From contig WTXD01000011.1 of the NCBI GenBank assembly GCA_022496205.1, forward strand, positions 496,001 through 560,000: a stretch of 64,000 bases of DNA, given 5' to 3'. Positions 34,887 to 46,289 of the stretch are shown here, piece by piece (position 1 is the first letter of the stretch; each line of letters begins with the position of its first letter). The translations under genes were made by a program, and so were the position numbers. Source of the DNA: Gloeopeniophorella convolvens (taxonomy: Eukaryota > Basidiomycota > Agaricomycetes > Russulales). Under the pieces are notes generated by a model that saw only the letters and a program-made list of their open reading frames with translations, ran no database searches and had not been told where the DNA came from.

Positions 34887-37800
34887 GTCGCCGCGGGGTG
34901 GTGTTGCACCAGGTGGGGTGGAGCTGAGGAGAACGCTCTCCAAAGCATGTCTTTTTAAACTTCCCGGCATCGGCATATGGAGCAAGTAGCGGAATTGCCA
35001 GTTGCCTTGCGAAGCCCAAGAGTCAAGGAGTCCCGAAGCGCCAGACTGCGTCGCCGGAGAGGCGCGCGGGACTCAGCTCGCGGAGATGGGACAGCAGTTT
35101 CCGACAGTCGAGCTCCCTGAATTAGGGCACAGGTATGAAGGATCTGTCAGGCATGTCCTGATCCAGTCGGAAGGAGAGGAATTCAGTATCACTACGCAAT
35201 TGCGCCGCGGGCCGCGATTGAGAAAGATCCTGGGTAAAAGGAAGGCGCGCCCGGTCGCTGGCCAACGACCAAGAGATTGAAAGAAGCACCATGGAATTCG
35301 CCGCCGGTGTCTATCAAATGTCTTAAAGCGGAAAAAGGGCACGAGGCTAAGAAGCACGGGAAACAAGCTGTGGGCAGCACAGAGGAGGCCGACTGCTATA
35401 TTTAGGAACTCGAGAGGCAGAACTTCGAAAGTTATGTCCATTGCGCGTCCTGTGACAAGTGATCCAAGTGGCTTGACTCGTCCCAAGTATCGTTCCGCGA
35501 GATACGGTGTCATTTCGCCGGTGCGCCAGCACAGTATGCAGTACCTTGATGCAAATGAATCAAACTGACAAGCTTAATTGATCCGCACGTCATCGAAGAG
35601 CCTGCACACAGATCACCACGAAGAGAAACCTGAGCCATTGGGTCATTGGTTTGATTATTGATCAAGGAGAGGGTTTGCCAGAGGTCAATTGCGTGGAGCC
35701 TTAGCTGAAGTGCCAGTTCTAGATTTCGAAGCACGAGATCAATAAGCAAGGACCGAGCGAGGTTACCGGAGCTCAAGACCTCAGGGAGCCCCGTGTGATC
35801 ACGTTCCACGTAAACATAGCTAGGAAGCCAGTCATGATAGCTGCCGTCATCGAAGAACATAGTGGCTTTTCCGAGTCCTTGTTCCCTATGAGTCAAAAGA
35901 CTAAGCTCAAGCGAATTCATTTAGAAGCTTTGTGGACCTGGTCGGACACACGATCGTGCATTCACATGTGGCATGAGAGGTCGGTCCCCGATTGCCCCTT
36001 GTACTCTCAGCGGCACCTCGATGAGGACAGGCGAGGTGTGAAAGCCGGACGCGGAGCCTTTTTGATGTCATCAAGGAGATCAACTTGTGAGATGGTGCTG
36101 AAAATATATCATAAGCTCCAGTCCTGATGCGCAGAGTCGGCACGATATTACGCGAGGGTTTGCAAGCCCTGGCCTGAGAAACTCTGCTCACAGGGTTGGA
36201 AGAGCCGGGACATGTCCTATCGGCGGGCGTGGGCGTGCGGTTCCGAGGATGAAAACGGAACAACGGTATGATCACGGCGTGACACTGTGCAAGGTTAATA
36301 ATTAGCAAAGTTGTGAGCTTTGTTTGACTATGAATGGTGCATCACAGTTAGAGAGCCATAACGAGTAGTCTTCTATGCTTCTTCGAGAGGCTTGAACACT
36401 CATATTCGCCACTTGATGCATATACTGCGTATTGGTGTATTCATTTGAGAAGCAGCATTCTCACCGAGATTTTCTCACGTCTCCCCACAGCATAGCCTGC
36501 GCGGTTGGGCTCGGGGACACAGCGTTCACTCCAGAAATGACAACAGCATCAACACTGCTCGGCATTGCTCCCAGCCGCTCCTTGACATAAATTGAGCTCG
36601 TAAAGGAATTATGTGACGAGGCTCACCCAAGCGCAATGCCCCGGATGGCAGTCTGCAACAGCGCCGAAACCGGTACAACATACACATCTGTGGAGGGGTG
36701 CCCTGATGGTGCCGCGCGATGCCCGTGAAGGCCTTTGGGAGGCAATATCGATGATGCAGCGCCGAGCGCTCGAGCGTGTTGGAATCCCGAGGCCCACATG
36801 TCCACCCGAGTCGGTCCGAGTCAATACACTGAAGTCGGCTGGGAGGCGCGGCGTGGACGGCGTGAATTGTTTAGCACAGCGCGAAATTACAGAGTTCAGA
36901 GTGAATGTTTGGGGAGATAATGCGCGACAGCCGTCGGACGTGCCGGAAGCCACAGCATGATCACCTGGCCAGGAACCCAGGTATGGACAATGTCAGCTTT
37001 ACGCTGACATGCTGGTAGGAGGTAAAGCCTTGCAAGCGCCAAGCGCCGAGCCCCGCACCCGCCGCCTGAGTGAAGCCGGACCGTCGCCGCACTGTGCCCT
37101 GTTTTGATCCATCAGCATCAACTGGGGCGGACGGACAGGTCCAGGAAGCAATTGAGAAGCGAGCAGAAGCAAGACCTTGCCAATCTCAAGGCAGAAACAG
37201 GTACGCGCAGCTGCAACAACCATCCGGGGATGGTGCCGAACGCAGAAGGACAGGAACCGTCCAGCAGAACCAACAAGTAGGTAGAAAACGGGACGGCGGC
37301 GAGCGCAAGTCCACACAGGAGTCTGCATGACGGTCAAATCGTCTCAGGCAAAGATCTCCGTAATGTATCTGACAGTCAGAAGGAAGCCCAGTCTGATGCG
37401 GCGAGACACACGGGGGCATCAGCCGCGTGCTCACACATTCAGGCGACACACAAGTGGAGCCTCACACGTCAGCAAAGGTTACAATGAATACGTTGCATTG
37501 CTGTATGAGCTACATGATTTTGACCAAATAACCACCCCGACTTGGCTTGACAGTCGGGGATGCTGCCGCGGGACGGAAGGCATGCACCAAAGCCACGCGA
37601 CCAATACGGCCGTCAAAACGGATGGGATGTGGATCTGTTGTAATCTTATCCCCCGTAGTGGGAAAAGACGACCGTCCAATCGGTGCGCTTAGCAGTTTTA
37701 GGGCCGTTTACTCTGCAAGATACGGTCAGTCGGGCACTAGTAGAGTCCGGAGTCGCACGCACTGGAACGGGCGCGCATTTTTCGGCGTTTGCGTCTGAGC

Positions 37801-38052
37801 CTGCGGGACCTCTTCTTCTTCCACTTCTCTCTCATTCTGAGAACAAGGCCATCATCAGGATCAGCCGGGAGGCCAGATAACGAGGAACGTACTTGACTTG
37901 GATAAGAGAGTTGCGTGAGGAGGAGCGGCTGTGGTGTCGTGTGGATAACTGAGGCGTGCGGCAGCTGTACAGCACATGACTAAGCCTGTCGCACGCCCTG
38001 CAAGCTTCAAGCTTCACGTGTGCGCTCGTGTCCTTGCCCTCGTGCATCGGGA
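34887..38052. other. Long intergenic region with no well supported gene
   Basis: The left edge is the promoter of protease A. The only stretch with mildly protein-like composition is listed separately (35510-35920). Open frames on both strands around 36609-36960 overlap each other and resemble nothing I know. No repeats with clear ends were seen. Confidence 0.4.
35510..35920 (-). CDS. Hypothetical ORF, doubtful
   Basis: It encodes 136 residues beginning MNSLELSLLTHREQG, with a leucine-rich middle part (LLIDLVLRNLELALQLRLHAIDLW) and no family I recognise. A second frame (35073-35513) follows with a hydrophobic run LPLEFLNIAVGLLCAAHSLF. The two overlap by four bases and may be exons of one gene or chance. 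No splice-supported link to other exons was established. Confidence 0.2.
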   Translation of the reverse strand: MNSLELSLLTHREQGLGKATMFFDDGSYHDWLPSYVYVERDHTGLPEVLSSGNLARSLLIDLVLRNLELALQLRLHAIDLWQTLSLINNQTNDPMAQVSLRGDLCAGSSMTCGSIKLVSLIHLHQGTAYCAGAPAK

Positions 38053-39235
38053 ATGGCCGCGGCGCACACCGTGCACCGAAACTACCGCGACGCACGGGTG
38101 CGACGTGTACACGCGATGGAGAAGCAAGGGAAGAGGAAAGCCGTCCCCGCAGCGCTGCATTCAGAACTCTCGGAATATGCGTCCTTGTTGCGCGTTTTGC
38201 GCACCACGGACACCCTCGATATCTCCGCGCAGCTCACCCGTCCAGACCCTCAGCATGCCTCGCGGGAAGAACTATTCGTGAACGAAGAAGAGATCGGTTG
38301 CGGAGAAGCCTCTGCATCGCATGCGCACTCCTCAACTACGCCACCTGCTCGCAATGACCGCCGGTCTTCGTCTAGAGGAGCTTCCGTTCTGCCTGGAAAG
38401 CCGCGGGACACCTGGACTCGGTGGCCTCTTCTTGCCGGGGATATCCATATCCCTGAATGGGATTTCGAGGACGAGGTCTATTCGCTAGCCAGACAGAGTC
38501 TACTTTTAGCGTCTTCCAATCCGGACCACGTTCCCATCGACTGTTCCGCGCGGGTCCACGACTCTGAGTCTGAAGTGCCCACTGACGACGAAGCCGAAGC
38601 AGCGCTGCCCCCGTCTTCTGTGCGCGTTCTGGCCGACGTGTCCTCACACCATTTGGAGCGCGTTTTGGCGGCCTTGGCGGCCTATGTTCCCATTGCGGAA
38701 AAGAGCGCGCAGAATCGACATAATCCCATTGGATGGGAGAGTGTTCTCAACATTGTCAGCGCCGCTGGGCTCGCTGATAGCAAGTGAGCCCTACTTTTGT
38801 CAGGGCACTTTCATCCGCTAGAACTTACCCATGGTGTGGACCAGCGTCATACAGAATGTCGGGTCACGATTGGAGGCCGTCTATGGCCCTTCTTCCCACT
38901 TTAGTCCGTCAGCGCCATCCATTTTCCATGTCCAACCGCGCTTACCATTCAAAGTAGACCCGGCCTTTGCCACGGCTAATGTGAATGAATTCTCGACAAT
39001 GACCACGCTTCATGATCTGGACGCTGCGAACTTTTTTGACGGTGCCAAAGCTCCGGAACGTATGTCCCTGCGTCAGTTAACAAAGGTCCCGGGCTAATAC
39101 GTTAGGTGCGCGGTTATAGCTCCCAACAAGAGAGGCCCATATAAGAAACCCCGCCGTCAGTCCCGCTCAGCCAACGCGCCGGTGAAGCAAGATGCCGGAG
39201 ACCCTTCCGATAACGAAGAATGGCATCCACTCTAG
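38053..39235 (+). CDS. Uncharacterised protein, probably nuclear (353 aa)
   Basis: Three exons join in frame: 38053-38783, 38845-39059 and 39120-39235, with introns GTGAGC...CAG and GTATGT...TAG. Visible features are a basic N-terminus (MEKQGKRK), a TRWPLLAGDIHIPEWDFEDEV block at about residues 130-150 with aromatic and acidic residues, an acidic stretch (DSESEVPTDDEAEA), a helical segment HLERVLAALAAYVPIAEKS and a very basic C-terminus KRGPYKKPRRQSR ending NEEWHPL. The composition suggests a nuclear or nucleolar DNA/RNA-associated protein. A faint resemblance of the WPL-to-EDEV block to RNA polymerase I factor Rrn9 crossed my mind but is not established. Confidence 0.65.
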
Positions 39236-39689
39236 GAGCCTCTGGGAACTTCCTTCTCACTTGTAGTGGTGTATTTCGCAAAGCATATTGCCACGGCGGA
39301 GTCCAGCCGGTCGCTAGCACGAGCGCTCGTACAGCCGTTCTGCACACATCGGCCGTTCTCCAAGCGCACACTAGGGGTGTCTGCTTCGTGTAATGAACCC
39401 CCAAGAAGGTCAGCCAGTATCCGCACCACCGTCCGCAGCGTCGTGGCCCTTATGTCCTCCTTTTGACCAGCGCAATATTAGACGCGGCCGCACCTCTGTT
39501 GAGCGGCACAGGGCGCCGGAATACGTCGCTCAGGATCATGACATTGATCCTGCACTTCCTGATGTACCTACCGAGCACGTTCCACGGCCCTCAGTCCCTC
39601 TATCAGTTTCAGATCGCGCACGCGAAACCGTACCCTAGCGAATACATACACGTTGATACTATCTGTGATCTACACCTGCCCCGTGCCTG
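39236..39689. other. Convergent intergenic region
   Basis: It lies between the 3' ends of the uncharacterised gene (plus) and the hydrolase-like gene (minus). Short overlapping frames on the plus strand have no recognisable content. Confidence 0.4.
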
Positions 39690-40539
39690 TCACGTCGGGC
39701 CCGCACCCGTCATCACCTCGTAGAGCCCGTCGCCCTGCCTGCGCCCGAGGCGCTCGCTCCAGAGCTCCATGATCGGCCGCCACTCGTCCCGCGCGCGCGG
39801 CATGCCCTCGCCGGCCACGCGCACGTCAACCACGCGCGAAAACGCGCGGCGCAGCGCCGGCAGCGCGTCGCGCGGCAGCGCGGGCGCGCCCGGCGGCGCG
39901 CGGTGGAACGCGAGCACCGGCGTCGGGCACAAGCCCGCGCCCGCGCGGGCGGGGTACGACAGCAGCGGCCCGCCGACGCTCACGACGGAGCCGAGCGCCG
40001 CGCCGTCGCCGTGCGCCTGCCACCAACGCAGCGCGGCCTCCGCCGCGACGCTCCCGCCCTGCGCGAAGCCAAAGAGGTGGATGCGCGCGGGCGGCCAGCC
40101 GCACGCGCGCACGAGGTGCGCGAGCGTGCGCGCGAGGTAGTCCAGCGCGGGCGTTGGGTCCGGCGCGGCGAGCAGCTCGCCGAGCGCGTCGAAGGACGGG
40201 TACCATTGGAACGCGGGCTCGTACAGGTAGGGGATCCTGTGGTGCCGTGCTGTCAGGTGCGGGCGGGCAGGCGGGGACAGGCGGGGGGACGCACTGTTCG
40301 GGCGCGCGCAGGGCGAGCGTGGCGGTCTGCGGGAGCTTCAGGCCGCGCGCGAGCGCGCCGAACGGGGCGTGCGTGTCGCCTGCGGCGCGGGCTCAGCTCG
40401 CCGCGGCGGTTAGGGGCGCGGGGAGGTGGCGCGGCGCACCGAGGCCGTGCAACATGACGAGCAAGTTCTCGTCGGTGCCGTCGTCGCTCGGCGCGTAGCT
40501 GAAGGGCGCGGCGAGGGCGGAGGCCTGTGGGGGCGGCAT
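39690..40539 (-). CDS. Alpha/beta-hydrolase-like protein (Abhydrolase_2/phospholipase-carboxylesterase type)
   Basis: Three exons. The start at 40537-40539 gives MPPPQASALAAPFSY, then ENLLVMLHGLG (oxyanion-hole strand). An intron leads to GDTHAPFGALARGLKLPQTA and LALRAPEQIPYLYE-AFQWYPSFD. The third exon has PPARIHLFGFAQGGSVAAEAAL and GMPRARDEWRPIMELWSERLG, with the stop at 39690-39692. In acyl-protein thioesterases and carboxylesterases the elbow is GFSQGG; here the serine position is alanine. The usual Asp and His of the triad are not evident near the C-terminus. The fold is likely, but activity by the standard mechanism is not. It may bind a ligand or be a pseudo-enzyme of the fungal YDL057W-like group. 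GC content is very high. Confidence 0.75.
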
Positions 40540-41223
40540 GGTGCGCGGGCGCGCGTCTGAGGCGGGGGCAGCGCGCAGGTGGAGCTCGGCGGCCATGGGC
40601 GCTGGGTTGGCGGGTGCAGAGGGTGTGGGCGTCGCGGGTGGCACCAATGCGATGGGTGCGCCCGCTGAGATGGGATACGGGAACGGGCGCGCCGGGGCTC
40701 GCGGGCGCCGGGGCTGGGAATGGGAAGAAGCAGCTGCAGGACGCTCTGGCCGCGCACATGCACAGCTGGCCGAGCGTCGGGCACACGAAAAAACAAAGGC
40801 TCGCATCGATCTAGCGAGCAGCAAGCTTAAGCTTAAGGTCAGGCGACACTCAGAACCCGGCGCCGTGTACGCAATATGCGGTCGTTCTCGTCATCAGGCT
40901 GCGGGCGAGTTGTCGGGATCGTATCATGAGGCACGCCGCCGTGTACGTATGTGGAACAACAACGCGAGCTCGATACAGTAACGCTACAGCAACTCGTGTG
41001 CGCGTATGTACGAGATGCGCAGGAGATGTCGCTCGCCGTCCGCGAACACCGACGACGCAGCATGCGCACGCCGGTGATCTCGATTGACGCTCGCGGCCCC
41101 GCCCGCGTGTACGCCCCTTTTTCTTTCTTTCTTTCTTTCTCTCGGCCAGGGCAGCGCGACGCAATCAGCTGGCATCCTCGTCCGCAGAGCACATGTATCG
41201 GCCCGGCAAGCAACCCACCCACC
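40540..41223. other. Intergenic, promoter side of the hydrolase-like gene
   Basis: It lies between the hydrolase start and the 3' end of the DUF1308 gene, and contains the TTTC microsatellite at 41117-41142. Open frames here on both strands are by-products of high GC. Confidence 0.5.
41117..41142. repeat. TTTC microsatellite
   Basis: A pyrimidine run of about five to six TTTC units on the plus strand, just beyond the 3' end of the DUF1308 gene. Confidence 0.9.
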
Positions 41224-43088
41224 CTACGCCGGCGCGCCGCCAAAGTCCGCCCGCATGCCCTCCGCGAGGCTGCGCGGGTCGACGACCCACAGCGCCGCCG
41301 CCTCACCTCCCGCGCTTGCGCCCGCGCCGCGCGCATCGAGCCCGCGCTCGCGCATCGCGCGCAGCAGCGCACGCACGCTGCCCCGGTTCGCGGTGAGCGT
41401 CGTCCACCCGCGCGCGGCGCCGCACAGCGCGCTGTGCACCGTATGCGCGGTCAGGCGCGCGGTACCGGGGACAAGCGGCGCGCGCTGGAGCTCTGCGTCT
41501 GCGTCTGCATCCGCGTCTGCGTGCGCTGGGGGGTCTGGCGCCGGGGTGGCGAGCAGCGCGCGGCACGTCGCGGCGAGCGCGGCGAAGAACGCGCCGTGGT
41601 CCTCGGTGCCGGGATCGGGCGCAGGATCGTCCGCGGGGAAGATGCGGATGGGGAGCAGCGGGAGGCGCGCGTGGCGCGAGTGCGCCCAGTATGCCGCGGC
41701 GCGCGCCTCCAGCGCCTCGTCGCCGTCGGCGCTGTCGTCGTCCGCGGGGAAGAGCACGCGCGCGCGGCGCCGCTCGCCCGGCCCGCCGACTTTCGCGACG
41801 ATGCGCAGACAGCGCGCGCGCGCCTCGCGCGTAGTCCAGAATTCGACCGCCGACTCCGGCTCCGCGGAGCCGAGCTGCGCGCGCAGCTCGTCGAGCAGCC
41901 CGCGCTGCATCTCCTGCTGCAGCTGCTCCGCGAGCGCGCGCGAGTGCTGCGCTGAGTCAATCTCCGCCTCCGCCTCTGCCTCGCCGTCGGGCTTGGCGCG
42001 CACGCGCGCCTGCTTCCACGCGACGTACGCGGGCGAGGGCACGAAGCGCGCGTGTGGGTCCGCGCGCGTGGCGGGGAGCGGCGCGTGCGTGAGGTCCGAC
42101 ACGAGCGCGATGAGCACGGACAGGTCGAGGCTGATGCGCCGCGTCGGGCGCGGCGCACGGGCGGGTGGCTCGGCGGAGACCTGCGGCGGCAGCGGCGCAG
42201 GGGGCGCGCCGAGGGCGACGGCGAGCCCCATTGCGCGCAGCGTCTGCAGTGTCTGCGCGATGCGCGGGTCGGCGGGCGGCGCGGGGTCGAGGCGTGGTAG
42301 GCGGAGGGTCACGCGGGGCGCGGCGGTCGTGCCGGGCACGGGGTTCGCGCGCGCGGCGGCGAGGAGCGCGCGGGCGGCGCGCAGGAGACTGTTGTCGAAC
42401 TCAGGCGGCGCGCGCGGGGGGTATGCCGCGGTGTCTTCGTCGTCCGAGGAGCCGTCGGTGAGGTACGAGTCGAGCTCGCGAAACTCGGCGAGTAGGCGTG
42501 CGTTTTTGGCGCTGTGGGTGCTGGTGGGTTATCTGTGTGTGGATGTGGATGGGGGAACGGGCGGCGTACGTGTTGACACGGATCCAGGTGCGCCCGTTGT
42601 CGGCGACGACGTCACCTTGACGCCGGGTGCGCTCTTGGGCTTCTGGGCCGCGGCGGTGCTAGGCTCGAAGAAGGTCTGCCGATCGCGACTACGGGCGGCG
42701 GCGCGGCGAGGACCTCGTTCCACACTGCGACGAGGTACGGCGCATTGGTGGAGGGCGGCGGGAGGCGCGCCGCGTCGGGCCCCGCGAGGAACTACTGCGT
42801 GGGCGGGTGCGTCATTGTGCTGGTCGGGCGGAGAATTCGAAGCACGGCGGGGTACCTGGGTGATGACATCGATATCCTGCGGACGGCGTCGAGGAGGGGC
42901 CGCAGGCCAGATAAGCGTTGCAGCTGGTTATCTGGCTTCTCGGCGGCGTCCAGAGAGGAGTCCAGGATGGGCGGTCTGCTGATCGCGGGCTGATACGCCT
43001 CGATGGACGCGCGGACGAGCTGCATCTCGCGCAGCTGCTCTCGTAGTTCTGTGTGCGCTTCCGCCGGGTCGGCTACCCCGTCGGCCAT
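41224..43088 (-). CDS. DUF1308 family protein (C7orf25/UPF0415-like)
   Basis: The start at 43086-43088 gives MADGVADPAEAH, then LREQLREMQLVRASIEAY. An intron after DIDVITQ leads to FLAGPDAARLPPPSTNAPYL and AVWNEVLAAPPPVV, then VVADNGRTWIRVNT. After another intron comes RLLAEFRELDSYLTDGSSDDE. The last exon has RVTLRLPRLDP, RIAQTLQTLRAMG, the family signature RRISLDLSVLIALVSDLTHA and FVPSPAYVAWKQ, the helical ALAEQLQQEMQRGLLDELRAQL and the C-terminal TLTANRGSVRALLRAM and LWVVDPRSLAEGM; the stop is at 41224-41226. The family is conserved from fungi to animals, with no agreed biochemical role. Extreme GC content makes long spurious frames appear on the opposite strand. Confidence 0.85.
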
Positions 43089-43322
43089 ATAGATGATGGC
43101 GGCTGTGCGCTGAACGCGGCGGTGGAGTGCGAGTGCGACGCGACCGCCACCAGGGAGAAGCGCGACCGGGCAAAGGCGACCGATCCCGGCAGGCTCGAAC
43201 CGGTCCGGTCCGAACCCGCGAACCTCGTGCGGCGTGTCGCCAGCGCTCCGTTTCTTTCCTCGCCAACCAACAACGCCGACACCGCGACTCTTTCTCCTGC
43301 AGCAATTCGCAATCTCGCAACC
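43089..43322. promoter_or_regulatory. Divergent promoter between the DUF1308 gene and QCR8
   Basis: Only 234 bp separate the two start codons, so both promoters and 5' leaders must lie here. A CT-rich stretch precedes the QCR8 ATG. No convincing TATA box is visible. Confidence 0.6.
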
Positions 43323-43915
43323 ATGAAGCCCACCTCTGTCGCCATGAGCGATATGCCCGGACGTGAGTTCGCCTCCTCGCACCTACTAGTCTGCCCGCGT
43401 TGACACGTCGCACAGCCAAGGTCTACGTGAGTCGCGCGTCCACCTGCTCTCCGGGGCCCCCAGCCTCCGCAGCGGCATAAATTGACCCCGTCTGCCCCAG
43501 AACGTGTGGTGGGGCGACTACCACGGCGGAGTCCAGCGGCAGCGCGGCGTGGTGACCTACAGTGCGTGTGCTCCATTTTGCACGCCGCAGCGTGCTCATG
43601 CTTCTTCCGACCCCCACCTGTGCCGCGGCGGACCCAGGCGTGTCGCCGTTCCGCCAGAACCCCACGGCGCACCTCTTCCGTGGCTACCTGTTCAATGGCT
43701 ACCGTCGCCTGGCGGCGCAGCTGCCCTACTGGCTTATCCCCGTTGGTATCGGTACGTTGGCTATTTATTACACTTTGTGCGCGCGCTTGTCGATCGCGGA
43801 TGACTCAACGCGGCGAATGGAATGCATAGGTTACAGCGCCTACGCGTGGGCTAAGAAGAGGGAGGCTTGGCAAAACAGCAAGGAGGGACACATTGCGAGC
43901 GGCGGCGCGCACTAG
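43323..43915 (+). CDS. QCR8: Ubiquinol-cytochrome c reductase subunit 8 (complex III)
   Basis: This is the small inner-mitochondrial-membrane subunit of cytochrome bc1 that contacts cytochrome b (UcrQ family, PF02939). Five exons join in frame to 103 residues: 43323-43362, 43416-43426, 43501-43561, 43638-43751 and 43830-43915. The order of motifs is MSDMPGPKVY, NVWWGDYHGGVQRQRGVVTY, SPFRQNPTAHLFRGYLFNGY then RRLAAQLPYWLIPVGIG (membrane span), AYAWAKKREAWQNSKEGH and the C-terminal IASGGAH. Exon 2 is only 11 nt (supplying PKVY), bounded by a CAG acceptor and a GTGAGT donor. The length and C-terminal GHIASGG motif are typical, so the model is reliable. Confidence 0.96.
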
Positions 43916-45656
43916 ACAGACAGATGATGATGTCGCTTTGCCAATAGAGAACTGTGTTTCATGCATCCTTTCCAAACGCGGGCGCGTGGTCATTCGATAT
44001 GGCGGATTCATATGAACATGAGAGAAGTGCGTGATTGCGCGAAAAGGAACGCGCAAAAGTCCGTGGATGGACGGCGTGGGTGCGTGCGGTGTCGAATCGG
44101 GGAGTGGACGTTTCCGCCGAGCGACGCGTGGATTGCCAGTCCGACGCAGACGCGCGGTGCTAAATCTGCAGATGCGTAAGCCCGCGGTGGGGGTCAGGCG
44201 ACCGGGACGGAGGGGGGAGTGTGCAGGTGGCGAGTGTGGGCGTAATCAGGAGGATCTGTTCTCAGGGGTGTATTTGTAGCATTATCAGGAAGATGTCGAT
44301 GGACGGGCGGGGGCAGTACGGGCAGCAGCCCATTGTTGTTGCGGCAACGGATCCGGACCAGACCATTGAAGGTCGCGCGTCCCGCGGGGAACGGCCATGT
44401 ACACGGACGCATGACGGCGCCCGCTGTTACATTATGACGCGACGAGAAGGAAGAGCGTGGGGCAGAGCGTGGCTGGTGACACCCAGGACAGCGCGCTAGG
44501 CGAATCTCAAATAGATGGGATTGCGGGATGTATTTCTACGGAATGTACATGCTACAGACTGTCGGGGACGCTGAAGAGACGGGCAAAGAGGCGAGGAGAA
44601 GGAGATAGATACGGGAGGGAAGGAGGTACGCACGGTGACAGGTGAGCAGCGAGGGAGGAAAGGCTTTCGCTCGAGCTTCATTTGGGAGACGAGACCCGGG
44701 GTCGATCTCAGATCTTCTTACAGGATGGAGTGAGCTTCAGCCCGTCGCCAGCCGCTTTCATATATCCCCTCCGTCTGCCTTCCCCTTCCCCTCTCCCTTC
44801 CCCCGTCCCCTCCCGTCCCTCCCTTTTCCCCGCTCGTAGAATGTGTAGTACCCGTCCAATACAGTGTGAGGGCCTCCGCGCCTGCGGGTGGGAGCGTGAC
44901 CGTGACCGTGTGTCACGTTGATTCCGTGACGAGTCGCCTCGAGCCTGTTGTTCTTGCTAGCAAACGCCCCCCGTGCCCGACGACGTTTCCCCACCGAGTC
45001 ACACAGCGTCCAGCCCCGCAGCTCCCCGTCCCTCCGCCAGCTCCCAGAAGAGGAGAAGCGCAGAGAGCACCTGTTAGGTGCAGAGCAGCAGCGCAGGAGA
45101 CGGAGAGGGTCTCTTGAGCGTCGCATCATCATTGATCGTCCCCCTCCTGAGCCCTCGGCACTCCGAGCGAGCGTTATCCCTTATCCCTGCGCAAATCGTG
45201 GTCCGTGCCCACGTACGGCCAGCTTACCTCCGTCCCCTCCCTACCCAAACGTAAGCTTTTTTGGGTTCTTCCGATCCCCCGTTCCCTCGCTCCTCCCCTG
45301 GCCCGTGCGCCAGACCGAGCCGCCCGTCTCCTATTCCCATTCTCTCTCCCCAAGCCCCTCCGCCATGCCCCTTCCCCGCAAAAAGTCCATATGCTAACAT
45401 ATCACTTCCCAATCAGGTCCCCTTACCCCCCGACCCCGCCTCCCCGCCCCGGCTCCCGGTGCGTCCCTCCGCCCATCCACGCCCATCCACACACGTGCTC
45501 ACCGTCCCGTCCAGTCTTCTCAACAGGTACTCCCTCCCTCTGCCCTCCGATGGGCCATCGTCCCCCCTCCCGCATGCTGACTCACCCTCCCTCCAGACCT
45601 CCCATCCGCGTGACGTGCGCATATAACTCACCTCGCGTCCCGCCCAACGCGTCCCA
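43916..45656. other. Intergenic and probable long 5' leader of SNF5
   Basis: The left part (to about 44740) shows no recognisable gene. From about 44760 to 45650 the plus strand is strongly pyrimidine-rich (many CCCTCCC and CTCCC runs), typical of promoters and 5' untranslated regions of highly expressed fungal genes. GT/AG pairs in it would allow a 5' UTR intron, but none can be fixed from sequence alone. Confidence 0.5.
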
Positions 45657-46252
45657 ATGAACGGGATGAACGGGATGAACGTCAATGCAAACAGCTTCCC
45701 CCAGTCCCAGGGAGGGCAGCAGCAGTTCCTCACCCCCGCCATGCTGCAGGCCCTCCAGAACCAGGGCCAAAATCAACAGTTTCCAAAGAATATGAACAAC
45801 GCTGCCTTGATGACCCCCCAGATGTCCCAGATGTTCCAGCAACAGGGACTCAGCATGAACTCCCAGCAGATTATGAATGGCCGTGCCAGCGCCGGAATTC
45901 CCCAGCAGCACTTGAACCAGTCGCTCAACCCTGCCATGCTTCTCCCCATGTCCGGTGGCAATAATATGCAGGTCGGCCTGGGAGACGGCATGAACGGCGT
46001 CAACCAAGTCGCCCTCGGAATGGGCGGAATGGGAGGCCTTGGCAACGTAGGAATGGGTGGCATGGGTGGCATGGGTGGCATCGGGCCAGGCGGCATGAAT
46101 CTGAGCCCGCAACAGCTCGCCCAGCTGCAACAGATGACGCCCCAGCAGCAGCTAGGTGCGCGTCAACTCCAGGCAAAGATGATGGTGAGTGCAAGCATAT
46201 ATGTGGGATTGACGCGCCGTGGCTCATATCCGAAATAGCAACAGCGCATGTT

Positions 46253-46289
<37 letters not shown>

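Noticed and set aside
35073..35513. Hydrophobic protein of 146 codons as a membrane protein gene
   Set aside because: One hydrophobic stretch only, no recognisable family, and the rest of the frame is basic/Cys-rich without pattern; left as part of a doubtful hypothetical.
36609..36960. Overlapping 114-115 codon frames on both strands
   Set aside because: Neither shows family motifs, good start context or splice-linked exons; probably chance.
41084..42982. A 632-codon open frame on the plus strand
   Set aside because: It lies opposite the DUF1308 gene in extremely GC-rich DNA. The product is Ala/Arg/Ser low complexity, while the minus strand holds a conserved family with proper introns.
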